Positions 1 through 6,346 are shown, counted from the stretch's first letter. The stretch: 14,020 nt of DNA from Bacillota bacterium (GCA_023488565.1 JAMDDZ010000059.1:1-14020), one strand, 5' to 3'. Numbers and translations: made by a program. The notes: generated by a model from the letters alone, not told the origin.

Positions 1-667
1 CGAGGGCAAGCGACACCACAAGCGCCGGGAGCAAATCCCCTATTTTTAGCACGGCGCGGTCCAAGAAAAAATTAAACCCAATACCCGCTATAATGAATCC
101 GCCCACTACCGTGACATCCTGCAGCAAGGGGCCCTGCAGAGCATGGCTTAAGTCGCCCGCAAGAAGCGATAACACACCTTCATAGACCACTGTCGGCACT
201 GCGGCTACCACCACACCCCACCCTGCCGCTGTCGTTAGCAACAATGAGGTGGTACCGTCCAAGACCGCCTTAGTAGCTAATATGCTATATCTTCCTGTTA
301 GTCCCTCTTGCAACGCTCCCAGGATCGCCATCGGTCCCACGTTGAATATGAGGCTAGCGGCAATAAAGCCTTTAGAAAATCCGGTGCGGCGTGCTTTCGA
401 TTCCGCCCAATGTCCAAATTTCTCAAGGCCATCGTTTATGCCGAGAAACCAGCCTATCCATCCGCCAATCACTAATGACAACAAGGTGTTGACGGGGTCG
501 TTTAACGGCCACGCCATTTTAAATCCTATTAGAATTACCACCATGCCCACCAACCGCATGGCCTGTTCCCGAAACCCTGAGTGAAGCTTGTGTCCCCATA
601 GCATTCCTAAACCGGAGCCTACCAGAATACCCACACCATTGATAATAACGCCCGTCAGGTGATTCAT
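1..667 (-). CDS. DUF554 family membrane protein (partial, C-terminus cut by window edge)
   Basis: Reading the minus strand from ATG at 667 gives 222 uninterrupted codons that run off the left edge. The protein begins MNHLTGVIINGVGILVGSGLG, a glycine-rich first membrane segment, and contains FNVGPMAILGALQEGLTG followed by a YSILATKAVLDGTTS stretch (about residues 108-140). These blocks are typical of the DUF554 (YdfK/YqgA-like) family of polytopic inner-membrane proteins of unknown function. Several hydrophobic segments are visible (about 5-23, 38-53, 60-76, 140-165, 185-200). Family members are usually about 225-240 residues, so only a short tail should be missing. It lies 53 bases after parB in the same orientation and could be co-transcribed. 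The AGGA next to the ATG is too close for a normal ribosome site, while GGAAGGGG is rather far (about 16 bases). A 16-bp palindrome abuts the start codon, so expression may be controlled there. Substrate or role is unknown. Confidence 0.88.
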   Translation of the reverse strand, partial: MNHLTGVIINGVGILVGSGLGMLWGHKLHSGFREQAMRLVGMVVILIGFKMAWPLNDPVNTLLSLVIGGWIGWFLGINDGLEKFGHWAESKARRTGFSKGFIAASLIFNVGPMAILGALQEGLTGRYSILATKAVLDGTTSLLLTTAAGWGVVVAAVPTVVYEGVLSLLAGDLSHALQGPLLQDVTVVGGFIIAGIGFNFFLDRAVLKIGDLLPALVVSLAL

Positions 668-682
668 GTTCCTCGAGGAACA
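667..682. promoter_or_regulatory. Perfect 16-bp palindrome TGTTCCTCGAGGAACA
   Basis: The sequence equals its own reverse complement. Its last base (minus strand) is the A of the DUF554 ATG start codon. It shares the arms TGTTCC/GGAACA with a second palindrome 31 bp away. It matches the canonical parS sequence TGTTTCACGTGAAACA at 12 of 16 positions and lies just after parB, but the CACGTG core is changed to CTCGAG, so it may instead be an operator for a repressor of the DUF554 gene. Confidence 0.6.
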
Positions 683-697
683 CCCCTTCCGCTAAAA

Positions 698-713
698 TGT
701 TCCTTAAGGAACA
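698..713. promoter_or_regulatory. Perfect 16-bp palindrome TGTTCCTTAAGGAACA
   Basis: This is the second copy of the TGTTCC-N4-GGAACA element, 7 bases beyond the parB stop codon. Only the four central bases differ from the other copy (TTAA against TCGA). The 31-bp centre-to-centre distance is close to three helical turns, as expected for two dimers binding the same face. No run of T residues follows on the minus strand, so it is not a typical intrinsic terminator of parB. Confidence 0.6.
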
Positions 714-720
714 CTGCCAT

Positions 721-1593
721 TTAGACTACAAATCCCGGGTCACTCCCCCGATCTCCTTGAAGTAATTCCAAAAAACGCTCCAATTCCTCCACACTTCGAT
801 ACGGTATCTCGATTCTTCCTTTACCGGCATTTCCTCGAAGCACCACCCGAGTGCCAAGATTCCGCCTTAAAGAAACTTCTATGGCCCGAAGATGAACGTC
901 AGTATCGCGAGTCGTGGCCACTTTGGTTGCCGCCGTCTGTTCTGCCTCCCATTGAAGCCTCTTCACCGTCCATCCCTCCGCCACTGCCCTTTCAGCGAGT
1001 CCTTCCCGTCGGTCTTCTGCTACCGACAGCAGTATCTTCGCGTGAGCAACGGACAAATCTCCACTGGCAATCCGCTCACGAATAGCATCGGTCAAACCCA
1101 GCAGACGCACTAGGTTGGCAATATGTGACCGGCTTTTCCCTACCCGACTTCCGATAGATTCCTGCGTCCATCCCAATTCTTCAGATAAACGCCAGTACGC
1201 GGTGGCTTCTTCAATCGGATTGAGATCCCGCCGTTGCAAATTTTCTACCAACGCCATTTCCATCGATTCCGCATCACTGACAGACCGAATCACCGCCGGC
1301 ACACGATCCAAGCCGGCGGCTTGGGCGGCACGGACTCGTCGCTCTCCCGCAACCAATTGATATCGGGAGTCCACAGGACGCAGCAGAATCGGCTGCAAAA
1401 TCCCCACCGCTACAATAGACTGACTTAACTCTGCAATTTCCGCCGGCGAAAAATGCTTCCGGGGTTGAAACGGGTTGGGATCAATTAAACTTATTAAAAT
1501 TTCGACGATACCCGTGTCGGAAGATGCGTCAGCTGTCCCTTTATCCGGAATTAATGATGCTAACCCCCGACCCAACCCTCGCGGCTTAGCCAT
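721..1593 (-). CDS. parB: Chromosome partitioning protein ParB (Spo0J), CTP-dependent clamp
   Basis: ParB loads at parS sites near the origin, spreads along DNA as a CTP-fuelled sliding clamp and recruits SMC and ParA. The 290-residue protein has the expected parts in order: N-terminal GLGRGLASLIP (residues 6-16), which in the family contacts ParA; the ParB/Srx-like domain with the GERRVRAAQAAG CTP-binding motif (83-94) and ENLQRRDLNPIEEA (117-130); a helix-turn-helix with GWTQESIGSRVGKSRSHIAN (141-160); and a C-terminal dimerisation region. Length is normal for chromosomal ParB. The ATG overlaps the end of parA by 8 bases, so the two are translationally coupled, and a strong AGGAGGTG lies 7 bases before the start. 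No canonical parS site is seen in this window; two parS-like palindromes lie directly downstream. It could in principle be a Noc paralogue, but adjacency to parA favours ParB. Confidence 0.96.
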   Translation of the reverse strand: MAKPRGLGRGLASLIPDKGTADASSDTGIVEILISLIDPNPFQPRKHFSPAEIAELSQSIVAVGILQPILLRPVDSRYQLVAGERRVRAAQAAGLDRVPAVIRSVSDAESMEMALVENLQRRDLNPIEEATAYWRLSEELGWTQESIGSRVGKSRSHIANLVRLLGLTDAIRERIASGDLSVAHAKILLSVAEDRREGLAERAVAEGWTVKRLQWEAEQTAATKVATTRDTDVHLRAIEVSLRRNLGTRVVLRGNAGKGRIEIPYRSVEELERFLELLQGDRGSDPGFVV

Positions 1594-2347
1594 TTTGCAC
1601 CACCTCCTCAGCTAACAGACGATAGCCGTCTGCCCCTTTGGACTTTGGGTCGTATCGCATGATTGGTAGCCCATGGCTAGGTGCTTCAGACAATCGCACG
1701 GTTCGAGGGATCACTGATCGGTACACCTTGCTACGAAAATGCGCCCGAACTTCTTCGGCGACTTGCGAAGCCAGATTAGTTCTTCCGTCGAACATGGTAA
1801 GCACCACGCCTTCTAATTGAAGCTTGGGATTAAGACGCTTTTTAACCAATTCAATGGTAGCCAATAACTGGGATAGCCCCTCAAGAGCAAAAAATTCGCA
1901 TTGGATCGGTATCATCACTGCATCCGCAGCAGTCAGGGCGTTAATAGTCAACAGGCCTAACGACGGGGGACAATCAATAAAAACAAAATCGTAGCGCTCC
2001 CGAATTACCGACAACCTATCGCGCACTAACGTCTCCCGAGGTTCCATTTGCGCCAGTTCAACCTCTGCCCCGGCCAGATCCATCGTGGCGGGAACCAAAT
2101 GCAGCCCCACCACCTCGGTGGGCACCAACGCATCCATTATATCCCCGTCGCCTAACAGCACATCATACATCGATGCCTCAATCGACGATTTGTCAATCCC
2201 CAGACCAGTCGTAGTATTTCCCTGGGGATCGACATCAACGGCCAATACCCGTCGGCCAGCGTCAGCTAAATAAGCTGCCAGATTGATCACCGTGGTTGTC
2301 TTCCCAACTCCGCCTTTTTGGTTGGCTACTGCAATTACTTTTCCCAT
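1586..2347 (-). CDS. parA: Chromosome partitioning ATPase ParA (Soj)
   Basis: ParA/Soj is a Walker-type ATPase that binds DNA non-specifically as an ATP dimer, helps to segregate origins together with ParB and, in Bacillus, controls DnaA. I start it at ATG 2347, giving 253 residues beginning MGKVIAVANQKGGVGKTTT, the usual family N-terminus. A TTG three codons upstream (2356) is in frame, but it lies only 2 bases after the AGGAGG, whereas the ATG has a workable 11-base spacing. The deviant Walker A KGGVGKTTT (residues 11-19), AVDVDPQGNTTTGLG, and the Walker B FIDCPPSLGLL block are all present. It is followed by parB with an 8-base overlap. The 234-base space before it (to rsmG) suggests its own promoter, although none is convincing. 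Confidence 0.96.
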   Translation of the reverse strand: MGKVIAVANQKGGVGKTTTVINLAAYLADAGRRVLAVDVDPQGNTTTGLGIDKSSIEASMYDVLLGDGDIMDALVPTEVVGLHLVPATMDLAGAEVELAQMEPRETLVRDRLSVIRERYDFVFIDCPPSLGLLTINALTAADAVMIPIQCEFFALEGLSQLLATIELVKKRLNPKLQLEGVVLTMFDGRTNLASQVAEEVRAHFRSKVYRSVIPRTVRLSEAPSHGLPIMRYDPKSKGADGYRLLAEEVVQNG

Positions 2348-2581
2348 GTTGGTCAAAGCCTCCTGCTATATGGGGGGAAATCCTCGGCAACCTCGGAACG
2401 CATAGATCTTAGTCCCTTCCGATCATCTATAATTGAGAATGTATTGCTCTTTGATCCACTGTCTCGATTTAGCAGATTTTCTCTATTGGCAACAATACCG
2501 TAAGTTCTTCACCCTTGTCCATGATCTTCACCCTCTGTCACCAAATTTCCGCCCTCCGAAGATTCCCCTGGCTCAAATTTC
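2348..2581 (-). other. parA-rsmG intergenic region with a short direct repeat
   Basis: This is the largest non-coding gap in the left arm. It contains a direct repeat of TCTTCACCCT (2506-2515 and 2525-2534, 19-bp period). On the minus strand a 17-codon reading frame (ATG at 2522, TAA at 2471-2469) follows a GAGGGTGA with suitable spacing, but it is too short to call a gene. A TTGCCA-N16-TAAATC pair on the minus strand is a weak candidate for the parAB promoter. No clear rho-independent terminator for rsmG is visible. Confidence 0.4.
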
Positions 2582-3262
2582 TTAAAATTTTCCCAATTTA
2601 CTGCCTATACGAGGAAATACGGCAGGAGTACTCCGCATCTTACGAATAATCCCAATCCCGGACAATAACCCATCCCCGCCCTCTTCATTGACTTCCCCGC
2701 CCAAAACTGAGATGATCGGCGAAGCCACCAATCCTTTAACCCCTTCCAATCCCATCGGCAAAGCAATGGTTCCGCCAATTTTCGCCAAGGGCAATGCTAA
2801 TTCCGCGGTAGTCAACATGGGACCCACGGCCCGGGCAGTTACCAAATCAAAATGCTCCCGAATCATGGGATTCTGACAGACCCACACCTCCGCCCGTTCG
2901 CCCACCACCTTCACGTTACTAAGACCTAATGACGCAGCGGTGTTCAGCAAAAATTCGGCGCGACGAACCCGGCTTTCCACCAACGTCCACTCCCATTCGG
3001 ATCGTATAATAGCTAGCACCATACCCGGCAATCCCGACCCCGAGCCAATGTCAACGCACTCCAACGAACCCGAAGATGCGTGTCCACTGCAGGACAATAA
3101 AGAGAGGGCGTCTAAGACGCCCTTTTCCCAAAATTGCGCTGGCGAAAACCCGGTAAGGTTAATCGGGGATTCAAATACGCGACGGACATACTCTTCCAAG
3201 CAGTCTAGGACAGCAGAACTGACGAAGGCTTTTCTCAGTGTTTCACCAACCCATCGGTCCAT
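2582..3262 (-). CDS. rsmG: 16S rRNA (guanine-N7) methyltransferase RsmG (GidB)
   Basis: RsmG uses S-adenosylmethionine to methylate N7 of a guanine in the 530 loop of 16S rRNA (G527 in E. coli numbering). Loss of it gives low-level streptomycin resistance in other bacteria. The 226-residue product shows the family blocks: NLTG (35-38), the SAM-binding glycine motif VDIGSGSGLPG (70-80), TARAVGPM at about 142-149, and the C-terminal RSTPAVFPRIGSKLGKF, which corresponds to the usual R-x-TPxKYPRRxGxPxKxPL tail. The start ATG is 11 bases after the yidC stop with a modest GGTGG ribosome site, suggesting coupling to yidC. In most Bacillota rsmG follows mnmG; here it follows yidC directly, which is unusual. 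Confidence 0.95.
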   Translation of the reverse strand: MDRWVGETLRKAFVSSAVLDCLEEYVRRVFESPINLTGFSPAQFWEKGVLDALSLLSCSGHASSGSLECVDIGSGSGLPGMVLAIIRSEWEWTLVESRVRRAEFLLNTAASLGLSNVKVVGERAEVWVCQNPMIREHFDLVTARAVGPMLTTAELALPLAKIGGTIALPMGLEGVKGLVASPIISVLGGEVNEEGGDGLLSGIGIIRKMRSTPAVFPRIGSKLGKF

Positions 3263-3273
3263 CTCGCCACCAG

Positions 3274-3948
3274 CTATCCCTTCGCGGGAGCTCCACCCGC
3301 CGCCCCATCAATCGGCTTGCGTAATAGAATGGTGGTTTGCACGACCTGAAACAGGTTGGACACTACATAGTAAATAGACAACCCGGCGGGAAACTTTGAA
3401 GCCACATATCCAAAAATAATCGGCATCATCCATAGCATCATTTTTTGGCTAGCTTCCATTCCTGGTTGCTGCGGAGTCATCGCCATGGTTTGCTTTTGCA
3501 TAAAAAAAGTACTAGCGGCCACGAGTACCGGCAACACATAAGTGTGATCGGGAACAGCCAGATTCTGCCAAATCCACAACCCGTGATGCGCTTGATATTT
3601 AAAACTTCTCAGCACATCGAACAAGCCATACATCACCGGAATCTGCAACAATAACGGCAAGCACCCTGACGCTGGGTTGACGCCTTCTTCTTTATACAAT
3701 TTGGCAATTTCTTCTTGCAATACCTTCGGGTTTCCTTTGTGCTTTTGTTGCAATTCCCGCTGACGCGGTCCCACCTTAGCCATCTTTTGCATCGACCGTG
3801 CCTGAGTGATTCCCAAAGGAAGCAGCACCACCCGCACCGCGAGCGTTAACAAAATTATCCCGATTACGTAGTTTCCACCCGACAGGTGCGTAAAAAACTC
3901 AAACGCCACCCGTATAACGTCCAGAAATCCACTCCAAATGCCACCCAT
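3274..3948 (-). CDS. yidC: Membrane protein insertase YidC (SpoIIIJ/Oxa1 type)
   Basis: YidC inserts and folds proteins in the cytoplasmic membrane, alone or with SecYEG. The 224-residue protein has the conserved five-helix core: the first core helix at about 26-46 carries the essential hydrophilic-groove arginine (R39 in LTLAVRVVLLP), followed by a charged cytoplasmic hairpin, then the NPASGCLPLLLQIPVMYGLF signature and the C-terminal FPAGLSIYYVVSNLFQVVQ block. It is shorter than Bacillus SpoIIIJ (about 260 residues): there is no lipobox cysteine or secretion signal before the core and the C-terminal tail is brief. A strong GGAGG lies 7 bases before the ATG. It follows yidD after 21 bases. 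The usual downstream partner gene jag (khpB) is not present. Confidence 0.96.
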   Translation of the reverse strand: MGGIWSGFLDVIRVAFEFFTHLSGGNYVIGIILLTLAVRVVLLPLGITQARSMQKMAKVGPRQRELQQKHKGNPKVLQEEIAKLYKEEGVNPASGCLPLLLQIPVMYGLFDVLRSFKYQAHHGLWIWQNLAVPDHTYVLPVLVAASTFFMQKQTMAMTPQQPGMEASQKMMLWMMPIIFGYVASKFPAGLSIYYVVSNLFQVVQTTILLRKPIDGAAGGAPAKG

Positions 3949-3969
3949 GAATGTGCCTCCTCACCTCGA

Positions 3970-4179
3970 TTAGGGAACCGGATCATATCCCCCGGGATGT
4001 AATGGATGGCAACGCAAAATCCTCCGCACCGCCATCACGCCGCCTTTGCCCACCCCGTATTTGGTAACTGCCTCTACCGCGTACTGCGAGCACGTGGGTA
4101 TGTATCGGCATGATGGACGGGTCATGGGAGATACATATCTCTGATAACCTCGAATTAAGCCAACAACGATTTTTCTCAT
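3970..4179 (-). CDS. yidD: Membrane protein insertion efficiency factor YidD
   Basis: YidD is a small membrane-associated protein that assists YidC-dependent insertion. The 69-residue product carries the whole family pattern: RGYQRYVSPMTRPSCRYIPTC, then SQYAVEAVTKYG, and RRILRCHPLHPGGYDPVP at the end. The three family cysteines (C24, C30, C57) are kept. The N-terminal helix is amphipathic. It lies 13 bases after rnpA and 21 bases before yidC on the same strand, the standard arrangement of the rpmH-rnpA-yidD-yidC block. An AGGA lies about 9 bases before the ATG. Confidence 0.96.
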   Translation of the reverse strand: MRKIVVGLIRGYQRYVSPMTRPSCRYIPTCSQYAVEAVTKYGVGKGGVMAVRRILRCHPLHPGGYDPVP

Positions 4180-4192
4180 ATCGCCGTTCCTG

Positions 4193-4531
4193 CTACGACT
4201 TCAAACATTTCGCTTTCACCATCAATCTCTCGAAGGATCGCTCTAGCGCTTCCCACGACGCCGAGACTACCGAGCTCTTGCCCAGAACAACTATGTGGCC
4301 GCATGGTATAAGCCTATCATCATAACCCTGCACCAGTGCCCGAAGGCGTCGTCGAACCCGGTTGCGCTTTACCGCAGACCCGGCCGACCGTTGAGCGGCA
4401 ACCCCGATCTTGGTTTCGTCCTCCCCCGTAAACAGAACGAAAAGGACCATATATCGGTCCCCGAAAGTATGGCCTTGTTTGAAGACACGCCCGAATTCGG
4501 CCCGTTTCTTTAATCGCAAGCTGCGCCTCAT
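4193..4531 (-). CDS. rnpA: Ribonuclease P protein component RnpA
   Basis: RnpA is the protein subunit of RNase P; with the catalytic RNA it removes 5' leaders from tRNA precursors. The 112-residue product starts MRRSLRLKKRAEFGRVFKQG, like most family members, and has the RNA-binding RNR motif KRNRVRRRLR at residues 55-64. The stretch just before it (AAQRSAGSA) departs from the common VSKKVGKA, a mild divergence in an otherwise clear match. It starts 15 bases after the rpmH stop and is expected to be expressed from the same promoter. The ribosome site before the ATG is weak (GGTGA at about 4 bases), so translation may depend on coupling to rpmH. Confidence 0.95.
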   Translation of the reverse strand: MRRSLRLKKRAEFGRVFKQGHTFGDRYMVLFVLFTGEDETKIGVAAQRSAGSAVKRNRVRRRLRALVQGYDDRLIPCGHIVVLGKSSVVSASWEALERSFERLMVKAKCLKS

Positions 4532-4546
4532 GTTTCACCCAACCCA

Positions 4547-4681
4547 TTAAACACAAAGGCGTTTACGTCCCTTGGCGCGCCGGCGTTTCAAAACCGCGCG
4601 ACCCCCTCGGGTACTCATTCGACTCCGAAATCCATGTACCTTGGCACGGTGACGACGATTAGGTTGAAATGTTCGCTTCAC
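4547..4681 (-). CDS. rpmH: 50S ribosomal protein L34
   Basis: A 44-codon frame on the minus strand starts with GTG at 4681 and ends with TAA at 4549-4547. The translation begins (M)KRTFQPNRRHRAKVHGFR and continues with SRMSTRGGRAVLKRRRAKGR, ending KRLCV, which is unmistakably L34. The protein is very basic, as L34 is, and of standard length. The GTG start is supported by GGAGGTGA 7 bases upstream and by the position of the conserved KRTFQPN. It is the first gene of the leftward operon, directly downstream of a strong sigma-A-type promoter. Confidence 0.97.
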   Translation of the reverse strand: MKRTFQPNRRHRAKVHGFRSRMSTRGGRAVLKRRRAKGRKRLCV

Positions 4682-4721
4682 TGATCAGTCACCTCCCGCC
4701 TGCTACCCAAAATGTGCTTAC

Positions 4722-4750
4722 ATTATAGCTAGCCGCAACCCTAGGGTCAA
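4722..4750 (-). promoter_or_regulatory. Sigma-A-type promoter of the rpmH-rnpA-yidD-yidC operon
   Basis: On the minus strand TTGACC (4750-4745) is followed by a 17-base spacer and a perfect TATAAT (4727-4722). The predicted transcript starts near 4715, leaving a leader of about 35 bases before the rpmH GTG. This is the strongest promoter match I found in the window, fitting the high demand for a ribosomal protein. Confidence 0.85.
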
Positions 4751-4823
4751 GAATGGCAAATTTCCGCCTGGGCGAACTCTAATGCGCTTTACAAATTTTA
4801 TTTCACAAAACCCATGCAATCAA

Positions 4824-4852
4824 TTGAGGGGGGCGTCTCAATTTGCTATCAT
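4824..4852 (+). promoter_or_regulatory. Probable dnaA promoter with extended -10
   Basis: TTGAGG (4824-4829), a 17-base spacer and TATCAT (4847-4852), preceded by TG at 4844-4845, which makes an extended -10. The predicted start is near 4859, giving a dnaA leader of about 120 bases that contains a hairpin and the three DnaA boxes. The boxes downstream of the promoter would allow DnaA to repress its own synthesis. Confidence 0.7.
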
Positions 4853-4861
4853 AAAATCCAC

Positions 4862-4881
4862 GCCTCCGCTATTCGCGGGGC
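4862..4881 (+). promoter_or_regulatory. GC-rich hairpin at the 5' end of the dnaA leader
   Basis: GCCTCCGC (4862-4869) can pair with GCGGGGC (4875-4881) as a 7-bp stem with one bulged T and a TATTC loop. It would sit a few bases from the predicted transcript start, so a role in mRNA stability is possible. No U-run follows, so it is not a terminator. Confidence 0.4.
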
Positions 4882-4912
4882 AATCGTTGTTTAATGGAAA
4901 GATATCAACAAC

Positions 4913-4945
4913 TTGTGGATAACCTTGTGGATTAGTTGTGAATAG
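4913..4945 (-). promoter_or_regulatory. oriC: Three consecutive DnaA boxes upstream of dnaA (oriC, left part)
   Basis: TGTGGATAA at 4914-4922 is a perfect DnaA box (TTATCCACA on the minus strand). It is followed by TGTGGATTA at 4926-4934 (one mismatch) and TGTGAATAG at 4937-4945 (one mismatch to TTATNCACA). All three have the same orientation, each embedded in TTGTGRAT, with start-to-start distances of 12 and 11 bp, about one helical turn. They lie between the dnaA promoter and the dnaA start codon, matching the upstream half of bipartite Bacillota origins and fitting autorepression of dnaA. Confidence 0.88.
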
Positions 4946-4979
4946 TCATGACTTGGCGTACATTTTAGGAGGAGTTGGA

Positions 4980-6338
4980 ATGCTTGAAGTCGGCCTGGAT
5001 ACTTTGTGGGGTGAGGTAGTAGAACGACTGCAAAGCGAATTATCGACCCCCAGTTTCGAAACTTGGGTACGGAGTGTTTCTCCAAAGACACTATCCGACG
5101 ACGTTTTATCGTTAGCTGTGCCGACAGAATTTATTCGACAAATTATCTCCACTCGGTATACGGGGCTGCTGCGGGATGTAGTCGCCAAAGTGGCGGGTAA
5201 ACCAATTGATATTCATCTCGAGTTGGGAACCAAAAACCCCGACCCTATTAGGCAGGCTGCACCCAAATCTGAATCAATGAGGCACGAACACATATCAAAT
5301 GACAGCGAATATTTGACGCGATTGAACCCCAAGTACATATTTGAAGCCTTCGTAGTGGGCAGTTCTAATCGCTTCGCCCATGCTGCCTGCCAAGCTGTCG
5401 CGGAAATGCCGGCCAGAGCCTATAATCCCTTGTTCCTGTATGGCGGTGTAGGATTAGGAAAAACCCATCTGATGCACGCTATTGGACACCATGTGCTACA
5501 TCTTTCTCCTGGATCACGTGTTCTTTATGTGTCTTCCGAGACTTTTACCAATGAAATGATCAACGCGATCCGTGACGATAAAATGGTGCGCTTCAGGCAA
5601 CGGTACCGCAGCATCGATGTGCTATTAATCGACGATATTCAATTCGTAGCAGGAAAAGAACGCACTCAAGAAGAGTTTTTTCACACGTTTGAAGCGTTGC
5701 ATGGTGCTCGAAAACAAATTGTCATTTCCAGCGACCGGGCACCAAAAGAAATCCCAACCTTGGAAGAACGCCTACGGTCACGGTTTGAATGGGGCCTAAT
5801 TACTGATATCCAACCACCGGATTTAGAAACTCGGATTGCTATTTTGGCAAAAAAAGCTCAAATTGAAAGCCTATGGGTTCCTGACGAAGTCTTGCAATTG
5901 ATTGCCTCGCGGATTGACACAAACATTAGAGAACTTGAAGGTGCACTCATACGCGTAATGGCTTATGGCTCTATCAGTCGGCAACCGCTCACCGCCGACT
6001 TGGCCCTCGAAGCCTTAAAAGATGTCCTCCCTCAAAGTCGACAAAAGCCGATTACTATTCGCTTAATCCAAGAAGAAGTTGCGCGTTATTACGATATGCG
6101 TCTCGAAGAATTCAAAGCGAAAAAGCGAACCAAGGCCGTAGCCTACCCTCGACAAGTTGCCATGTATATCGCCCGCGAACTTGCCGACGCAAGTTTTCCC
6201 AAAATTGGCGAAGAATTCGGGGGCCGCGACCACACCACGGTCATGCATGCTTGTGAAAAGATTGACAATGAACGCCATCGAGATCCTCAAGTAGCGAGCC
6301 TTATCGAAGACCTTATTAAACGAATTCGCTCCCACTAA
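4980..6338 (+). CDS. dnaA: Chromosomal replication initiator protein DnaA
   Basis: DnaA binds DnaA boxes, forms an ATP-bound filament that opens the origin, and recruits the replicative helicase. I start it at ATG 4980 (452 residues), which has AGGAGGAG 5 bases upstream and gives the usual N-terminus with PSFETWVRSV (24-33). A longer frame from GTG 4938 would start inside a DnaA box and add an unrelated 14 residues. Domain I covers about 1-80, a short linker 82-113, and the AAA+ domain III 115-345 with Walker A GGVGLGKT (155-162), Walker B LLIDDI (215-220) and the sensor region NIRELEGALIR. Domain IV holds the DNA-binding signature GGRDHTTVMHACEKI (414-428). The gene is flanked on both sides by DnaA-box clusters. 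Its long leader and the boxes suggest autoregulation. Confidence 0.98.
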   Translation: MLEVGLDTLWGEVVERLQSELSTPSFETWVRSVSPKTLSDDVLSLAVPTEFIRQIISTRYTGLLRDVVAKVAGKPIDIHLELGTKNPDPIRQAAPKSESMRHEHISNDSEYLTRLNPKYIFEAFVVGSSNRFAHAACQAVAEMPARAYNPLFLYGGVGLGKTHLMHAIGHHVLHLSPGSRVLYVSSETFTNEMINAIRDDKMVRFRQRYRSIDVLLIDDIQFVAGKERTQEEFFHTFEALHGARKQIVISSDRAPKEIPTLEERLRSRFEWGLITDIQPPDLETRIAILAKKAQIESLWVPDEVLQLIASRIDTNIRELEGALIRVMAYGSISRQPLTADLALEALKDVLPQSRQKPITIRLIQEEVARYYDMRLEEFKAKKRTKAVAYPRQVAMYIARELADASFPKIGEEFGGRDHTTVMHACEKIDNERHRDPQVASLIEDLIKRIRSH

Positions 6339-6346
6339 AATGTTAT

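Noticed and set aside
249..584. 111-codon plus-strand open frame
   Set aside because: It is the antisense of the DUF554 coding region, whose minus-strand translation matches a known family throughout.
3338..3350. Short inverted repeat ACCTG-AAA-CAGGT inside yidC
   Set aside because: A 5-bp stem in coding sequence with no T-run or regulatory context; expected by chance.
2940..3377. 145-codon plus-strand open frame
   Set aside because: It lies opposite rsmG and the end of yidC, has low-complexity composition and no ribosome site; it is a shadow frame.
4091..4096. CACGTG core within yidD as a possible parS site
   Set aside because: The flanks (GCGAG and GGTAT) do not match the TGTTT/AAACA arms of parS. 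The second CACGTG at 5515-5520 within dnaA fails in the same way.
4531..4546. TGTTTCAC half-site near the rpmH-rnpA junction as a parS
   Set aside because: Only the left half matches parS; the right half does not (11 of 16 overall, not palindromic).
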